A DNA stretch of 64,000 nucleotides from Ramlibacter alkalitolerans (GTDB lineage: Bacteria > Pseudomonadota > Gammaproteobacteria > Burkholderiales > Burkholderiaceae_C): contig NZ_JAEQND010000012.1 of NCBI RefSeq assembly GCF_016722765.1, forward strand, positions 62,001 through 126,000, in the 5' to 3' direction. Below are positions 22,000-31,698 of this stretch, one piece after another. Position numbers and translations under genes: made by a program. The stretch's first letter is position 1; each line of letters starts with the position of its first letter. Under the pieces are notes generated by a model. It did no database searches, was not told the DNA's origin, and saw nothing but the letters and a program-made list of their open reading frames with translations.

Positions 22000-24627
22000 T
22001 CAAGCCGCCACCGCCTCCAGCAACTCCGTCTCGATCTCGATCTGCTTGCGGTTCTGCTGCAGCTCGGGCCCGTCGATCAGGAAGGTGTCTTCCACCCGCT
22101 CGCCCAACGTGGTGACCTTGGCGAGCTGCAGGTTCAGCTTGTGGCGCGCCAGCACCCGCGCGATCGAATACAGCAGGCCCACGCGGTCGCTGGCGGAAAC
22201 CGAGAGCAGCCAGCGCTGCGCCTTTTCGTCCGGCTGCAGGTCCACCCGCGGCGGGATCGGGAAGCTCTTGACCCGGCGCGAGACGCGGCCGCGGCTCGGG
22301 GCCGGCAAGGGGCCCGCCGCCGCCAGCACGTGCGCCAGCTCCGACTCCACCATGCTGCACAACTCGCGGTAGTGCTCCGGCAGCATGGCCGTCACCACCT
22401 GGAAGGTGTCCAGCGCATAGCCGTTGGTGGCCGTGTGGATCTTGGCGTCCAGGATGCTGAAGCCGGCCTGGTCGAAGTAGCCGCAGATGCGGGCGAACAG
22501 GTCCGGCTGGTCCGCGGTGTAGACCATGATCTGCAGGCCTTCGCCCACCGGCGACATGCGCGCGCGCACGAGCACCTTGGCCGTGCCGACGTAGCGCGAA
22601 ACGTGGCGCGTGTGCCAGACGATGTCGCCGGCTTCATGGCGCATGAAGTAGCCGACGTCCAGCGTGTCCCACAGCTTCCTGTGCGCCTCGAAGGGCAGCG
22701 CATAGAGCTGCAGCTGCACCAGCGCCTCGCGCTTGCGGGCTTCGACCTCGGCCCGCGGATCGGGCGCGGCGCCGCCCAGCGCCCGCACGGTGTAGCGGTA
22801 CAGGTCCTCCAGCAGCTTGCCCTTCCAGGCGTTCCAGACCTTGGGACTGGTGCCGCGGATGTCCGCCACCGTCAGCAGGTACAGCGCGGTGAGGTAGCGC
22901 TCGTTGCCCACGCGCGCCGCGAAGGCCTTGATCACCTCCGGGTCGCCCAGGTCCTTCTTCTGCGCCGTGTTGCTCATGGCCAGGTGCTGGCGCACGAGGA
23001 ATTCGACCAGCTTGCAGTCCTCCGCCGGCACGCCGTGCTGGCGGCAGAAGCGCCGCACCTCGCGCGCACCCAGCTCGGAATGGTCGCCGCCGCGGCCCTT
23101 GGCGATGTCGTGGAACAGGGCCGCGGTGTAGAGGATCCACGGCTTGTCCCAGCCGGCGGCGAGCTGCGAGCAGAACGGATATTCGTGCGCGTGTTCGGCG
23201 ATGAAGAAGCGGCGCACGTTGCGCAGCACCATGAGGATGTGCTGGTCCACGGTGTAGACGTGGAACAGGTCGTGCTGCATCTGGCCCACGATGCGGCGGA
23301 ACACCCACAGGTAGCGCCCGAGCACCGAGGTCTGGTTCAACAGGCGCATGGCATGCGTGATGCCGCGCGGCGCCATCAGCATGGCGCGGAAGGTGGAGTG
23401 GTTGACCGGGTCGTTGCGGAAGTTCGCGTCCATCACCTTGCGCGCGTTGTACAGCGCGCGCAGCGTCCGGGCCGACAGGCCCTTGACGCCTGGCGTGGTC
23501 TGGAACAGCAGGAAGGTTTCGAGGATCGCCCGCGGGTTCTTCAGGTACAGGTCGTCGCTCGCCACCTCGATCATCCCGGCCTTCTCCAGGAAGCGGTCGT
23601 TGATGGGGCGCGCCTCCGCCGCCAGCGGATTGAGCCGCTCCTCGATGTTCAGCAGCAGGATCTGATTGAGCTGGGCCACCGCCTTGGCCGCCCAGTAGAA
23701 GCGCTTCATCAGCCGCTCGCTCGGGCGAGCGACGAGGCGGCCGTCGGTGCGCAGGACGGACTTGTAGCCGAAGGAATCGGCCACCGCGTTCTGCAGGTCG
23801 AAGACCAGCCGGTCCTCGCGCCGGCCGGCGACGATGTGCAGGCGCGCGCGGATCATCGACAGCAGCGCCTCGTTGGCCTTGATCTGGCGCGCCTCGAAGG
23901 GGGTGGCGAGGCCACGCCGCGCCAGTTCGTCCCAGCTCTTGCCGAAGCCGGCGGCATTCGCGACCCACAGGATCACCTGCAGGTCGCGCAGGCCGCCGGG
24001 CGACTCCTTGCAGTTCGGCTCCAGCGAATAAGGGGTGTTCTCGAACTTGTTGTGCCGCTGGCGCATCTCCAGCGTCTTGGCCGTGAAGAAGGCGCGGGCG
24101 TCGATGCGGGCGCGGGTGCGCGCCTGGAATTCGACGAACAGCTTGCGCGAGCCGGTGATCAGCCGCGATTCGATCAGCGCCGTCTGCACCGTCACGTCTT
24201 CGGCCGCCTGCGCCAGCGATTCGGCAACGGTGCGCACGCTGGAGCCGATCTCCAGGCCGGCGTCCCAGCAGCTGCCGATGAAGCGCTCGATGCGGTTCTT
24301 GAGGGGGGCGTCGTGGTCCGGGGAGATGCCGTCCGGCATCAGGATCAGGACGTCGACGTCGGAATACGGGAACAGCTCGCCGCGCCCGAAGCCGCCCACC
24401 GCGACGAGCGCGATGCCCGCCGGCAGGCCGGCATGCTGCCAGAGGGCCTTGAGCGTATCGTCCGCGACGTGGCTCAGCGCCTGCAGCAGGCCCTTGACGC
24501 TGCGCGTGGTGCCGCCCTCACGGAACTCCGCCAGCAGCTCGCCCTTGCGCTGCTTGTAGGCCGCGCCGATGACGGAATGACCTGGCGGCTGCGCCGCCTC
24601 GATGACGGAATGACCCGGATTCGTCAT
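22000..24627 (-). CDS. glnD: Bifunctional PII uridylyltransferase/uridylyl-removing enzyme
   Basis: An 875-residue nitrogen sensor that uridylylates PII when glutamine is low and removes UMP when it is high. It has a nucleotidyltransferase motif [15 protein letters not shown] (about residues 80-94), an HD domain with [15 protein letters not shown], and two C-terminal ACT domains (about 700-870). An in-frame TGA lies 12 bases upstream of the ATG at 24627 and no other start precedes the conserved core. Residues 1-20, [10 protein letters not shown] and a second G-H-S-V-I, are encoded by the repeat at 24568-24669. The start codon itself comes from the repeat. Confidence 0.94.
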   Translation of the reverse strand: MTNPGHSVIEAAQPPGHSVIGAAYKQRKGELLAEFREGGTTRSVKGLLQALSHVADDTLKALWQHAGLPAGIALVAVGGFGRGELFPYSDVDVLILMPDGISPDHDAPLKNRIERFIGSCWDAGLEIGSSVRTVAESLAQAAEDVTVQTALIESRLITGSRKLFVEFQARTRARIDARAFFTAKTLEMRQRHNKFENTPYSLEPNCKESPGGLRDLQVILWVANAAGFGKSWDELARRGLATPFEARQIKANEALLSMIRARLHIVAGRREDRLVFDLQNAVADSFGYKSVLRTDGRLVARPSERLMKRFYWAAKAVAQLNQILLLNIEERLNPLAAEARPINDRFLEKAGMIEVASDDLYLKNPRAILETFLLFQTTPGVKGLSARTLRALYNARKVMDANFRNDPVNHSTFRAMLMAPRGITHAMRLLNQTSVLGRYLWVFRRIVGQMQHDLFHVYTVDQHILMVLRNVRRFFIAEHAHEYPFCSQLAAGWDKPWILYTAALFHDIAKGRGGDHSELGAREVRRFCRQHGVPAEDCKLVEFLVRQHLAMSNTAQKKDLGDPEVIKAFAARVGNERYLTALYLLTVADIRGTSPKVWNAWKGKLLEDLYRYTVRALGGAAPDPRAEVEARKREALVQLQLYALPFEAHRKLWDTLDVGYFMRHEAGDIVWHTRHVSRYVGTAKVLVRARMSPVGEGLQIMVYTADQPDLFARICGYFDQAGFSILDAKIHTATNGYALDTFQVVTAMLPEHYRELCSMVESELAHVLAAAGPLPAPSRGRVSRRVKSFPIPPRVDLQPDEKAQRWLLSVSASDRVGLLYSIARVLARHKLNLQLAKVTTLGERVEDTFLIDGPELQQNRKQIEIETELLEAVAA

Positions 24628-24669
24628 TCCGTCATTCCGTCATTTCGTCATCGAGCGCAGCGAGGTCAT
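24568..24669. repeat. Palindromic repeat, family D, forming the glnD start and map stop
   Basis: Direct copies of GATGACGGAATGACC at 24568 and 24601, followed by inverted CGTCATTCC units at 24622, 24630 and related CGTCATTTCGTCATCGAGCG at about 24638. It ends with GCGAGGTCAT. It covers the gap between map and glnD, supplies the glnD start codon and the TGA of map (24668-24666), and is related to 56788-56899. Confidence 0.85.
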
Positions 24670-25472
24670 CCGGCCTTCACGAAGGCCGGCGGCGGCGGGC
24701 TGCCCTCCGACAGCGTCAGCACCTCGTAGCCCGTCTGCGTGACCAGCACCGTGTGCTCCCATTGCGCCGACAGCGAATGGTCCTTCGTCACGATGGTCCA
24801 GCCGTCGTTGCCGAATTCCTTCACGTCCCTGCGGCCGGCATTGATCATCGGCTCGATCGTGAACGTCATCCCCGGCTTGAGCTCTTCCAGCGTGCCCGGC
24901 TTGCCGTAGTGCAGCACCTGGGGTTCCTCGTGGAAGTTGCGGCCGATGCCGTGGCCGCAGAACTCGCGCACGATGGAAAAGCCGTTGCTCTCCGCGAACT
25001 TCTGGATCGCCCAGCCGATGTCGCCCAGCCGGATGCCGGGGCGGACCTGCATGATGCCGTGCCACATCGCGTCGTAGGTGATGGCCACCAGGCGCCTGGC
25101 CGCGATGGACGCGTCGCCGACGATGAACATGCGGCTGGTGTCGCCGTACCAGCCGTCCTTGATCACGGTGACGTCGACGTTGACGATGTCGCCCTTCTTG
25201 AGCGGCTTCTCGTTCGGGATGCCGTGGCACACCACGTTGTTGACCGAGGTGCACAGCGAGGCCGGGTAGGGCGGATAACCGGCGGGCTGGTAGCCCAGCG
25301 TGGCCGAGGTGCTGCCTTGCTTGCCCATGCACTCGGCCGCGAGGAGGTCGATCTCCTTCGTGGTGATGCCCGGCTTGATCAGCGGCGTGAGGTAGTCCAG
25401 GACCTCCGAGGCCAGGCGGCCCGCGGTACGCATCCCCTGGATGCCTGCTTCGTCTTTGATCGTGATACCCAT
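24666..25472 (-). CDS. map: Type I methionine aminopeptidase
   Basis: A 268-residue metallopeptidase that removes N-terminal methionine after deformylation. Metal ligands are in order: D in [11 protein letters not shown] in [10 protein letters not shown] in [12 protein letters not shown] in T-I-E-P-M-I-N, and E in W-E-H-T. The start at 25472 gives the family N-terminus M-G-I-T-I-K-D-E-A. It lies 38 bases upstream of glnD on the same strand. Many relatives have rpsB upstream of map; here the divergent neighbour is purL. Confidence 0.96.
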   Translation of the reverse strand: MGITIKDEAGIQGMRTAGRLASEVLDYLTPLIKPGITTKEIDLLAAECMGKQGSTSATLGYQPAGYPPYPASLCTSVNNVVCHGIPNEKPLKKGDIVNVDVTVIKDGWYGDTSRMFIVGDASIAARRLVAITYDAMWHGIMQVRPGIRLGDIGWAIQKFAESNGFSIVREFCGHGIGRNFHEEPQVLHYGKPGTLEELKPGMTFTIEPMINAGRRDVKEFGNDGWTIVTKDHSLSAQWEHTVLVTQTGYEVLTLSEGSPPPPAFVKAG

Positions 25473-25578
25473 GGGCGGATTATCCCAGAGCAGCAAAAGT
25501 CGCGCAGGTAGAATGGCAGCGTCTCCCGGCAGCGCCCCAGTCAGCGGCGCCCGCGCCCCATCCGAAGGCTTCAGCACA

Positions 25579-28500
25579 GTGTCCCTGCACATCACCGAGT
25601 TCGAGGGCGGCCAGGCCCTCAGCGACTTCCGGATCCAGCAACTCCTGCCCCGCCTGCAAGCGGTGCATCCCAAGATCAGCGGCATCGCGGCGCGCTACGT
25701 CCACCTGGTGGCCAGCGACCATGCCTTCACGGCGGAGGAGCGCGAGCGGCTCGCCGCGCTGCTGACCTACGGCGAGCCCTCTACCGGCGCCGGACAGGGG
25801 CCGCTGCTGGTGGTCACGCCGCGCCTGGGCACCGTGTCGCCCTGGGCCTCCAAGGCCACCGACATCGCGCACAACTGCGGCCTCGCGATCCGCCGCATCG
25901 AGCGGGCCGTCGAATACCGCCTGCAGCTCGCCTCCGGCTGGCTGGGCAAGCCGCAGCTCGAGGCCGCGCAGCTGGCCGCCGTCGCCGACCTGCTGCACGA
26001 CCGCATGACGGAAAGCGTGGTGCCCAGCCTCGACGAGGCGGAACGCCTGTTCACCGAGGTGCAGGCGCAGCCCATGGAACACGTCGACGTGCTGGCCGGT
26101 GGCCGCGCCGCGCTGGAAGAGGCGAACCGCCGCTTCGGCCTGGCGCTCGCCGACGACGAGATCGACTACCTGGTGCAGGCCTTCACCGGCCTGGCGCGCA
26201 ACCCGACGGACGTCGAGCTGATGATGTTCGCGCAGGCCAACAGCGAGCACTGCCGGCACAAGATCTTCAACGCCTCGTTCACCATCGACGGCCAGCCGCA
26301 GGACAAGAGCCTGTTCGGCATGATCCGCAACACGCACCAGGCGCACCCGCAGCACACGATCGTCGCCTACGCCGACAACGCGGCGGTGATGGAAGGCCAT
26401 CGGGTCGAGCGCTTCGTGCCGGGCGCGGGCGGCGTCTACCGCGCCAGCGAGGCAGTGCACCACGTGCTGATGAAGGTGGAGACGCACAACCACCCGACGG
26501 CGATCTCGCCCTTTCCCGGTGCGTCGACCGGCGCCGGCGGCGAGATCCGCGACGAGGGCGCGACCGGCCGCGGTGCGCGGCCCAAGGCGGGCCTCACCGG
26601 CTTCACCGTCTCGAAGCTCTGGGGCGGCCAGTTCGGCAAGCCGGCGCACATCGCCAGCCCGCTGCAGATCATGACCGAGGGGCCGCTGGGCGGCGCGGCC
26701 TTCAACAACGAGTTCGGCCGGCCCAACCTGCTGGGCTACTTCCGCGAGTACGAGCAGGAAGTGGCGGGCGTCGCCCGCGGCTACCACAAGCCGATCATGA
26801 TCGCCGGCGGCATCGGCTTCATCGATGACCGCCTCACGCACAAGATCCCCTTCCCGCCGGGCACCCTGCTGATCCAGCTCGGGGGTCCCGGCATGCGCAT
26901 CGGCATGGGCGGCGGCGCAGCCTCGTCGATGGCCACCGGCACCAACATGGCCGAACTCGATTTCGACTCGGTGCAGCGCGGCAATCCGGAGATCGAGCGC
27001 CGCGCGCAGGAAGTGATCAACCGGTGCTGGGAGCTGGGCGAGAACAACCCGGTGCTGGCGATCCACGACGTGGGCGCCGGCGGCCTGTCCAATGCATTCC
27101 CCGAGCTGACCAACGACGCCGGCCGGGGCGCGCGTTTCGACCTGCAGCGCGTGCCGCTGGAGGAATCGGGCCTGGCGCCGAAGGAGATCTGGTGCAACGA
27201 AAGCCAGGAGCGCTACGTGCTGGCGATCGCCCCGGAATCGCTGGACCAGTTCCGCGCCTTCTGCGAGCGCGAACGCTGCCCGTTCGCGGTGGTGGGGGTG
27301 GCGACGGAAGAACGGCAGCTGGTGGTGGCGGACGGGGTGCCCCTCACCCCAACCCTCTCCCCGGAGGGGAGAGGGAGTGAAGCCCCCGAGTCCACGGGGA
27401 ATGACTTGCTCCCTCTCCCGCTTGCGGGAGAGGGCGGGGGTGAGGGCCTGCCCGTCGACATGCCCCTCGACGTCCTCCTCGGCAAGCCCCCTAAGATGCA
27501 CCGCGACGTCAGCCGCGTGCAGCGCCCGGTCACGCCCCTCGACCTCACCGGCGTCTCCCTGCAGGACGCGGCCATCCAGGTCCTGGGCCATCCCACCGTC
27601 GCCTCCAAGCGCTTCCTCGTCACCATCGGCGACCGCACGGTCGGCGGGCTCACGCACCGCGACCAGATGGTCGGACCCTGGCAGGTGCCCGTGGCCGATT
27701 GCGCCGTGACGCTGGCCGACTACCAGGGCTTCGCCGGCGAGGCGATGAGCATGGGCGAGCGCACGCCGCTGGCCAGCACCGACGCCGCCGCGTCCGGCCG
27801 CATGGCCGTGGCCGAGGCGATCACCAACCTGCTGGCCGCCCCCATCGACCTGCCGCGCGTCAAGCTCTCGGCCAACTGGATGGCCGCCTGCGGCGAACCG
27901 GGCGAGGACGCGGCGCTGTACGACACCGTCCGGGCCGTCGGCATGGAACTGTGCCCGCAGTTGGGCGTGGCCATCCCGGTCGGCAAGGACAGCCTGTCGA
28001 TGCGCACGCAGTGGAGCGAAGGCGGCAGGACGAACAAGGTGAGCTCGCCGGTCAGCCTGATCGTCACGGCCTTCGCCAGCGTGGCCGACGTGCGCGGCAC
28101 GCTCACGCCGCAGCTGCAGGCGAGCGACGACACGACCCTGTTGCTGGTCGACCTGGGGCGCGGCCGCAACCGCATGGGCGGCAGCATCCTGGCGCAGGTT
28201 CTCGCGCAGCCGGGCGGCGAGGTGCCGGACCTCGAGGATCCGCAGGACCTCGTGCGGCTGGTTGACGCCGTCAACGAACTGCGGGCGCAGGGCCGCATCC
28301 TGGCCTACCACGACCGCAGCGACGGCGGCCTGTTCGCCGCCGCCTGCGAGATGGCCTTTGCCGGCCACGTGGGTGTGGCGCTCAACATCGACCTGCTGGT
28401 CACCGAGGGCGACGGCATCAGCGACAGCCGCGCCGAATACGGCGACGCCAAGAACTGGGCCACGCAGGTCAGCGCGCGCCGCGAGGAGCTCACGCTCAAG

Positions 28501-29709
28501 GCCCTGTTCAGCGAGGAGCTAGGCGTGCTGCTGCAGGTGCGCACGGCGGAGCGCAACGAGGTGATGCAGGTGCTGCGCCAGCATGGCCTGTCGAAGCACG
28601 CCCACTTCGTCGGCAAGACGCGCCCCGCCGATTCGCCCATGGACATCGGCAAGGGCGAGGTCCAGGTGTGGCGCGACACGAAGGCGGTCTTCGGCGCGAA
28701 ACTGGCCGACCTGCACCAGGTGTGGGACAGCGTGAGCTGGAAGATCTGCCAGCAGCGCGACAACCCGGTTTGCGCGGACAGCGAGCACGCGGCGGCGGGG
28801 GAGGCGAATGATCCGGGCTTGCATGTGTTTCTGCCGGGGGCGCCCCCACCCCAACCCTCCCCCAGAGGGGGAGGGAGCCAGGCGGGTTCACTCCCTCCCC
28901 CTCTGGGGGAGGGCGGGGGTGGGGGCGCTCCCGCGCTCAACCTGACCCGCCCCAAAGTCGCCATCCTCCGCGAGCAGGGCGTCAACTCCCATGTCGAGAT
29001 GGCCTACGCCTTCACCCTGGCCGGCTTCGATGCGGTCGACGTCCACATGACCGACCTGCAGGCCGGCCGCCACGCGCTGGCGGACTTCATCGGCGTGGTG
29101 GCCTGCGGCGGCTTCAGCTACGGCGACACGCTCGGGGCCGGCATCGGCTGGGCCCGCAGCATCACCTTCAACCCGGCGCTCTCGCGCCAGTTCCGGGACT
29201 TCTTCGCCCGCCAGGACACCTTCGGCCTCGGCGTGTGCAACGGCTGCCAGATGTTCGCCGAGCTGGCCGACATCATCCCCGGCGCGCAGGCGTGGCCGCG
29301 CTTCACCACCAACCGCAGCGAGCGCTTCGAGGCGCGCCTGGCGATGGTGGAAGTGCTGGACTCGCCCAGCCTGTTCTTCCAGGGCCTGGCCGGTGCGCGG
29401 CTGCCGATCGCGGTGGCGCACGGCGAAGGCTATCCCGACTTCGCGCGGCGCGGCGACGCCGCCCAGGCCATCGCGGCGCTGCGCTTCGTCGACCACTTCG
29501 GCCAGCCCACCGAGCGCTACCCGTTCAACCCGAACGGCGGCGCCGGCGGGCTGACCGCCGTGACCACGGCGGACGGCCGCTTCACGGCGCTGATGCCGCA
29601 CCCCGAGCGGGTGTTCCGCAACATCCAGATGTCCTGGACCGCGGGCGATCCCTCCGCGTTCAGCCCCTGGATGCAGATCTGGCACAACGCCCGCAAGTGG
29701 GTGGGCTGA
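25579..29709 (+). CDS. purL: Phosphoribosylformylglycinamidine synthase with two in-frame repeat insertions
   Basis: A 1376-residue large-type FGAM synthase that converts FGAR, ATP and glutamine to FGAM in purine synthesis. The ATPase domains contain [15 protein letters not shown] and G-G-G-A-A-S-S-M. The C-terminal glutaminase has nucleophile Cys in G-V-C-N-G-C-Q-M-F and the M-P-H-P-E-R-V-F-R histidine. The GTG at 25579 starts the conserved [10 protein letters not shown]. Residues about 588-623, before [12 protein letters not shown], and about 1088-1117, in the linker before the glutaminase, are encoded by palindromic repeats. They account for a length about 40 residues above usual. Confidence 0.97.
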   Translation: MSLHITEFEGGQALSDFRIQQLLPRLQAVHPKISGIAARYVHLVASDHAFTAEERERLAALLTYGEPSTGAGQGPLLVVTPRLGTVSPWASKATDIAHNCGLAIRRIERAVEYRLQLASGWLGKPQLEAAQLAAVADLLHDRMTESVVPSLDEAERLFTEVQAQPMEHVDVLAGGRAALEEANRRFGLALADDEIDYLVQAFTGLARNPTDVELMMFAQANSEHCRHKIFNASFTIDGQPQDKSLFGMIRNTHQAHPQHTIVAYADNAAVMEGHRVERFVPGAGGVYRASEAVHHVLMKVETHNHPTAISPFPGASTGAGGEIRDEGATGRGARPKAGLTGFTVSKLWGGQFGKPAHIASPLQIMTEGPLGGAAFNNEFGRPNLLGYFREYEQEVAGVARGYHKPIMIAGGIGFIDDRLTHKIPFPPGTLLIQLGGPGMRIGMGGGAASSMATGTNMAELDFDSVQRGNPEIERRAQEVINRCWELGENNPVLAIHDVGAGGLSNAFPELTNDAGRGARFDLQRVPLEESGLAPKEIWCNESQERYVLAIAPESLDQFRAFCERERCPFAVVGVATEERQLVVADGVPLTPTLSPEGRGSEAPESTGNDLLPLPLAGEGGGEGLPVDMPLDVLLGKPPKMHRDVSRVQRPVTPLDLTGVSLQDAAIQVLGHPTVASKRFLVTIGDRTVGGLTHRDQMVGPWQVPVADCAVTLADYQGFAGEAMSMGERTPLASTDAAASGRMAVAEAITNLLAAPIDLPRVKLSANWMAACGEPGEDAALYDTVRAVGMELCPQLGVAIPVGKDSLSMRTQWSEGGRTNKVSSPVSLIVTAFASVADVRGTLTPQLQASDDTTLLLVDLGRGRNRMGGSILAQVLAQPGGEVPDLEDPQDLVRLVDAVNELRAQGRILAYHDRSDGGLFAAACEMAFAGHVGVALNIDLLVTEGDGISDSRAEYGDAKNWATQVSARREELTLKALFSEELGVLLQVRTAERNEVMQVLRQHGLSKHAHFVGKTRPADSPMDIGKGEVQVWRDTKAVFGAKLADLHQVWDSVSWKICQQRDNPVCADSEHAAAGEANDPGLHVFLPGAPPPQPSPRGGGSQAGSLPPPLGEGGGGGAPALNLTRPKVAILREQGVNSHVEMAYAFTLAGFDAVDVHMTDLQAGRHALADFIGVVACGGFSYGDTLGAGIGWARSITFNPALSRQFRDFFARQDTFGLGVCNGCQMFAELADIIPGAQAWPRFTTNRSERFEARLAMVEVLDSPSLFFQGLAGARLPIAVAHGEGYPDFARRGDAAQAIAALRFVDHFGQPTERYPFNPNGGAGGLTAVTTADGRFTALMPHPERVFRNIQMSWTAGDPSAFSPWMQIWHNARKWVG
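27341..27447. repeat. Palindromic repeat, family A, first copy translated inside purL
   Basis: Left arm CCCTCACCCCAACCCTCTCC with GGAGGGGAGAGGG; right arm is the 36-base unit (27411-27446) shared exactly with ligA and the ABC-F gene. Read in frame it yields [11 protein letters not shown] and then [12 protein letters not shown], the same peptide as in the ABC-F protein. Confidence 0.92.
28841..28928. repeat. Palindromic repeat, family A variant, second copy translated inside purL
   Basis: Arms CGCCCCCACCCCAACCCTCC / CCCAGAGGGGGAGGGAG and CTCCCTCCCCCTCTGGGGGA / GGGCGGGGGTGGGGGCG. It encodes the Pro/Gly-rich linker [12 protein letters not shown] ... [11 protein letters not shown] between the synthase and glutaminase domains. 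Confidence 0.9.
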
Positions 29710-29738
29710 TCCCTTCCTTTCTCCTCCGAAGACAAGCA

Positions 29739-30725
29739 GTGACGCAACGACGCCAACTCGTGAAAGCGCTGGCGGCCACGCCGGCCGCCATCCTCGCCAG
29801 CTCCTGGACCGCCGCGCGGGCCCAGGGGGAATACCCCGCCAGGCCGATCCGCCTGGTCGTGCCCTTCGCGGCGGGCTCCACCCCCGACGTGTTCGCGCGC
29901 ATCGTGGGCGACCGCGCGTCGCAGGGCCTGAAGCAACCGGTCGTGATCGAGAACCGCTCCGGCGCGGGTGGCAACCTGGGCACCGACGTGGTGGCCAAGG
30001 CGGCACCGGACGGCTACACCATCGGCGCCTCCATCACGGGGCCGCTGGTGAACAACTCCGTCCTGTACAGGAAGATGCCGTACGACCCGTTCCGCGACCT
30101 GGCGCCCATCACCTTCGGCGTGCACCAGGCCAACGTGATCGCGGTGACGCCCTCGCTGGGGGTCAACACGCTGCGGGAACTGATGGACCTGCTGCGCAGG
30201 AATCCCGGCAAGTACAACTACGCCTCGATCGGCGTCGGCAGCCTCTCGCACCTGAGCATGGAGATGCTCAAGTCGCTGACCCACAGCTTCGTCGTGCACG
30301 TGCCGTACAACTCGTCGCCGGCTGCCGTCACCAGCGTGCTGCAGGGCGACACCCACATGACCAGCCTGGCACCGCTGGCCGTGATGCCGCAGGTGCAGGC
30401 CGGCAAGCTCAAGGCGCTCGCCGTGTCCACCGCGCACCGCGTCGCGCAACTGCCCGACGTGCCGACGCTGCGCGAGGCCGGCGTGCCCATGGACGGCAGC
30501 GCCTGGATCGGGCTGGTGGCGCCCGCCGGCACGCCGGCTCCCGTCATCGAGCGGCTGAACCATGAATTCGTGGCGGCGATGCGCGACCCCGCGACCAGGG
30601 AGAAGCTCAAGGCGCAGTACATGGATGCCGAACCCGGCACGCCGGCGCAGTTCGCTGCCTTCATGAAGGCAGAACTGGCGAAGTGGGGTCCCGTGATCAA
30701 GCGCAGCGGGGCCACGATCGACTGA
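29739..30725 (+). CDS. Bug/TctC-family periplasmic solute-binding protein
   Basis: A 328-residue protein. The GTG at 29739 is chosen because it opens a Tat-like leader with twin arginine (T-Q-R-R-Q-L-V-K-A-L) ending A-A-R-A-Q near residue 28. The mature protein shows the Bug pattern: Y-P-A-R-P-I-R-L-V-V-P-F-A-A-G-S-T-P-D, then E-N-R-S-G-A-G-G-N-L-G, D-G-Y-T, P-Y-N-S-S-P-A-A-V-T, and P-D-V-P-T-L-R-E-A-G. These bind carboxylates, and in this bacterial group many have no dedicated transporter genes nearby, as here. The ligand is unknown. It follows purL by 29 bases, but a functional link is unlikely. Confidence 0.92.
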   Translation: MTQRRQLVKALAATPAAILASSWTAARAQGEYPARPIRLVVPFAAGSTPDVFARIVGDRASQGLKQPVVIENRSGAGGNLGTDVVAKAAPDGYTIGASITGPLVNNSVLYRKMPYDPFRDLAPITFGVHQANVIAVTPSLGVNTLRELMDLLRRNPGKYNYASIGVGSLSHLSMEMLKSLTHSFVVHVPYNSSPAAVTSVLQGDTHMTSLAPLAVMPQVQAGKLKALAVSTAHRVAQLPDVPTLREAGVPMDGSAWIGLVAPAGTPAPVIERLNHEFVAAMRDPATREKLKAQYMDAEPGTPAQFAAFMKAELAKWGPVIKRSGATID

Positions 30726-30747
30726 AAATGGGGCGGCGACAAGCTGC

Positions 30748-30768
30748 GATCGGTTCAGGATCGGTTCA
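30748..30768 (+). promoter_or_regulatory. Direct repeat GATCGGTTCA x2, possible operator
   Basis: Ten-base units at 30748-30757 and 30759-30768 have an 11-base period, about one helix turn. They lie 45 bases before the small secreted-protein gene at 30814. Spacing of this kind is typical of dimeric response-regulator sites, but the factor is unknown. Confidence 0.4.
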
Positions 30769-30813
30769 TCGACCCGGTCGCATCATGAAGGCACACCAAC
30801 CAAGGAGTCCTTC

Positions 30814-31263
30814 ATGAACCGCCTTCTCTCCTCCAAGACCTTCCTCGCCGCTGCGGTTGCCTTCGGTTCGCTGGCAGCCGTGTCCGCCGCCCACGCCCGC
30901 ACGGACCTCGCGGTCTCCATCGGCGTGCCGCTGGCCCACGTGCACGCCGCCCCGGTGTACGTGCAGCCGCAGCCGGTGTACGAGCAGCCGCAGCCGGTGT
31001 ACGTGCAGCCCCGCCCGGTGTACGTGCAGCCGCAGCCCGTGTACTACCGCTCGCGCCACGACGTGCGCGGCGGCCACGATCGCCGTGACCTGTGGGGCGA
31101 CGCCGACCGCGACGGCATCTCGAACGTGTACGACCGCGACTGGCGCCACTACGACCCGCGTGCCGCGCACCAGGCGGCGATGCAGTCGCGCCCGGGCGAT
31201 GCCGACGGCGACGGCGTGCCGAACCGCCTCGACCGCGCCCCGCACAACCCGACGCGCCGCTGA
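30814..31263 (+). CDS. Small secreted protein with PQPVY repeats and calcium-loop-like Asp motifs
   Basis: A 149-residue protein preceded by AAGGAGT at 30801-30807. A signal peptide (1-29, ending A-H-A-R) is followed by five Val-Gln-Pro-x-Pro-Val-Tyr type repeats (about 47-76). The C-terminal half has two Asp-rich segments, D-A-D-R-D-G-I-S-N-V-Y-D-R-D and D-A-D-G-D-G-V-P-N-R-L-D, which resemble thrombospondin type 3 calcium loops. It is probably periplasmic or outer-membrane associated. I do not know a named family. Its DNA shows obvious codon-level repetition in the PQPVY block, so repeat number may vary between strains. Confidence 0.75.
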   Translation: MNRLLSSKTFLAAAVAFGSLAAVSAAHARTDLAVSIGVPLAHVHAAPVYVQPQPVYEQPQPVYVQPRPVYVQPQPVYYRSRHDVRGGHDRRDLWGDADRDGISNVYDRDWRHYDPRAAHQAAMQSRPGDADGDGVPNRLDRAPHNPTRR

Positions 31264-31478
31264 GCACCTGACGGGGGAGGCGATGGGGCGGCCGGACTGC
31301 CGCGCCGTACGCCAGAGCCTCCCTCGGCATAGGACGCGTCCTAGCCCCCCTCGGTGCCCGCCGTGCTTGCCATCCGGATTTCGCCGAGGCTTCGATTCAG
31401 CATGCGCTGATCGCCGCCAACCGGCTCGTCGCCCATAGTTGCTCCATGCCGAAAGGCAAAACGTTCCAGGAGAGCACC

Positions 31479-31694
31479 ATGTTCGAATCCAGCACCAGCA
31501 GCAAGTCCAGCGCCTTCCAGCTCTGCTTCCGCTCGCTGCGCAGCGGCAGCGACTTTGCTTTCCCGTGCGACGCCGAAGGCCACGTCGACCTCGACCAGAT
31601 GAGCGAGCGCACCCGCAACAACTACTTCTACGCCCGCGCCATGATGGGCCGCGAACTCGCCTACCCGGCCGTGGAAGCCGCTTGCCTGCACTGA
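31479..31694 (+). CDS. Small conserved hypothetical protein
   Basis: A 71-residue soluble protein. The ATG at 31479 is preferred over the in-frame ATG at 31446 because AGGAG (31468-31472) lies 6 bases before it. The core S-A-F-Q-L-C-F-R-S-L-R-S-G and F-P-C-D-A-E-G-H-V-D-L-D-Q-M is followed by N-N-Y-F-Y-A-R-A-M-M-G-R-E. I recall similar short proteins in Burkholderiales, but no function is known. It ends 4 bases before the stop of the convergent P-type ATPase gene. Confidence 0.75.
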   Translation: MFESSTSSKSSAFQLCFRSLRSGSDFAFPCDAEGHVDLDQMSERTRNNYFYARAMMGRELAYPAVEAACLH

Positions 31695-31698
31695 ACCG

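Noticed and set aside
25480..28368. A 962-codon open frame antisense to purL
   Set aside because: Shadow of a strongly conserved gene; no protein-like features.
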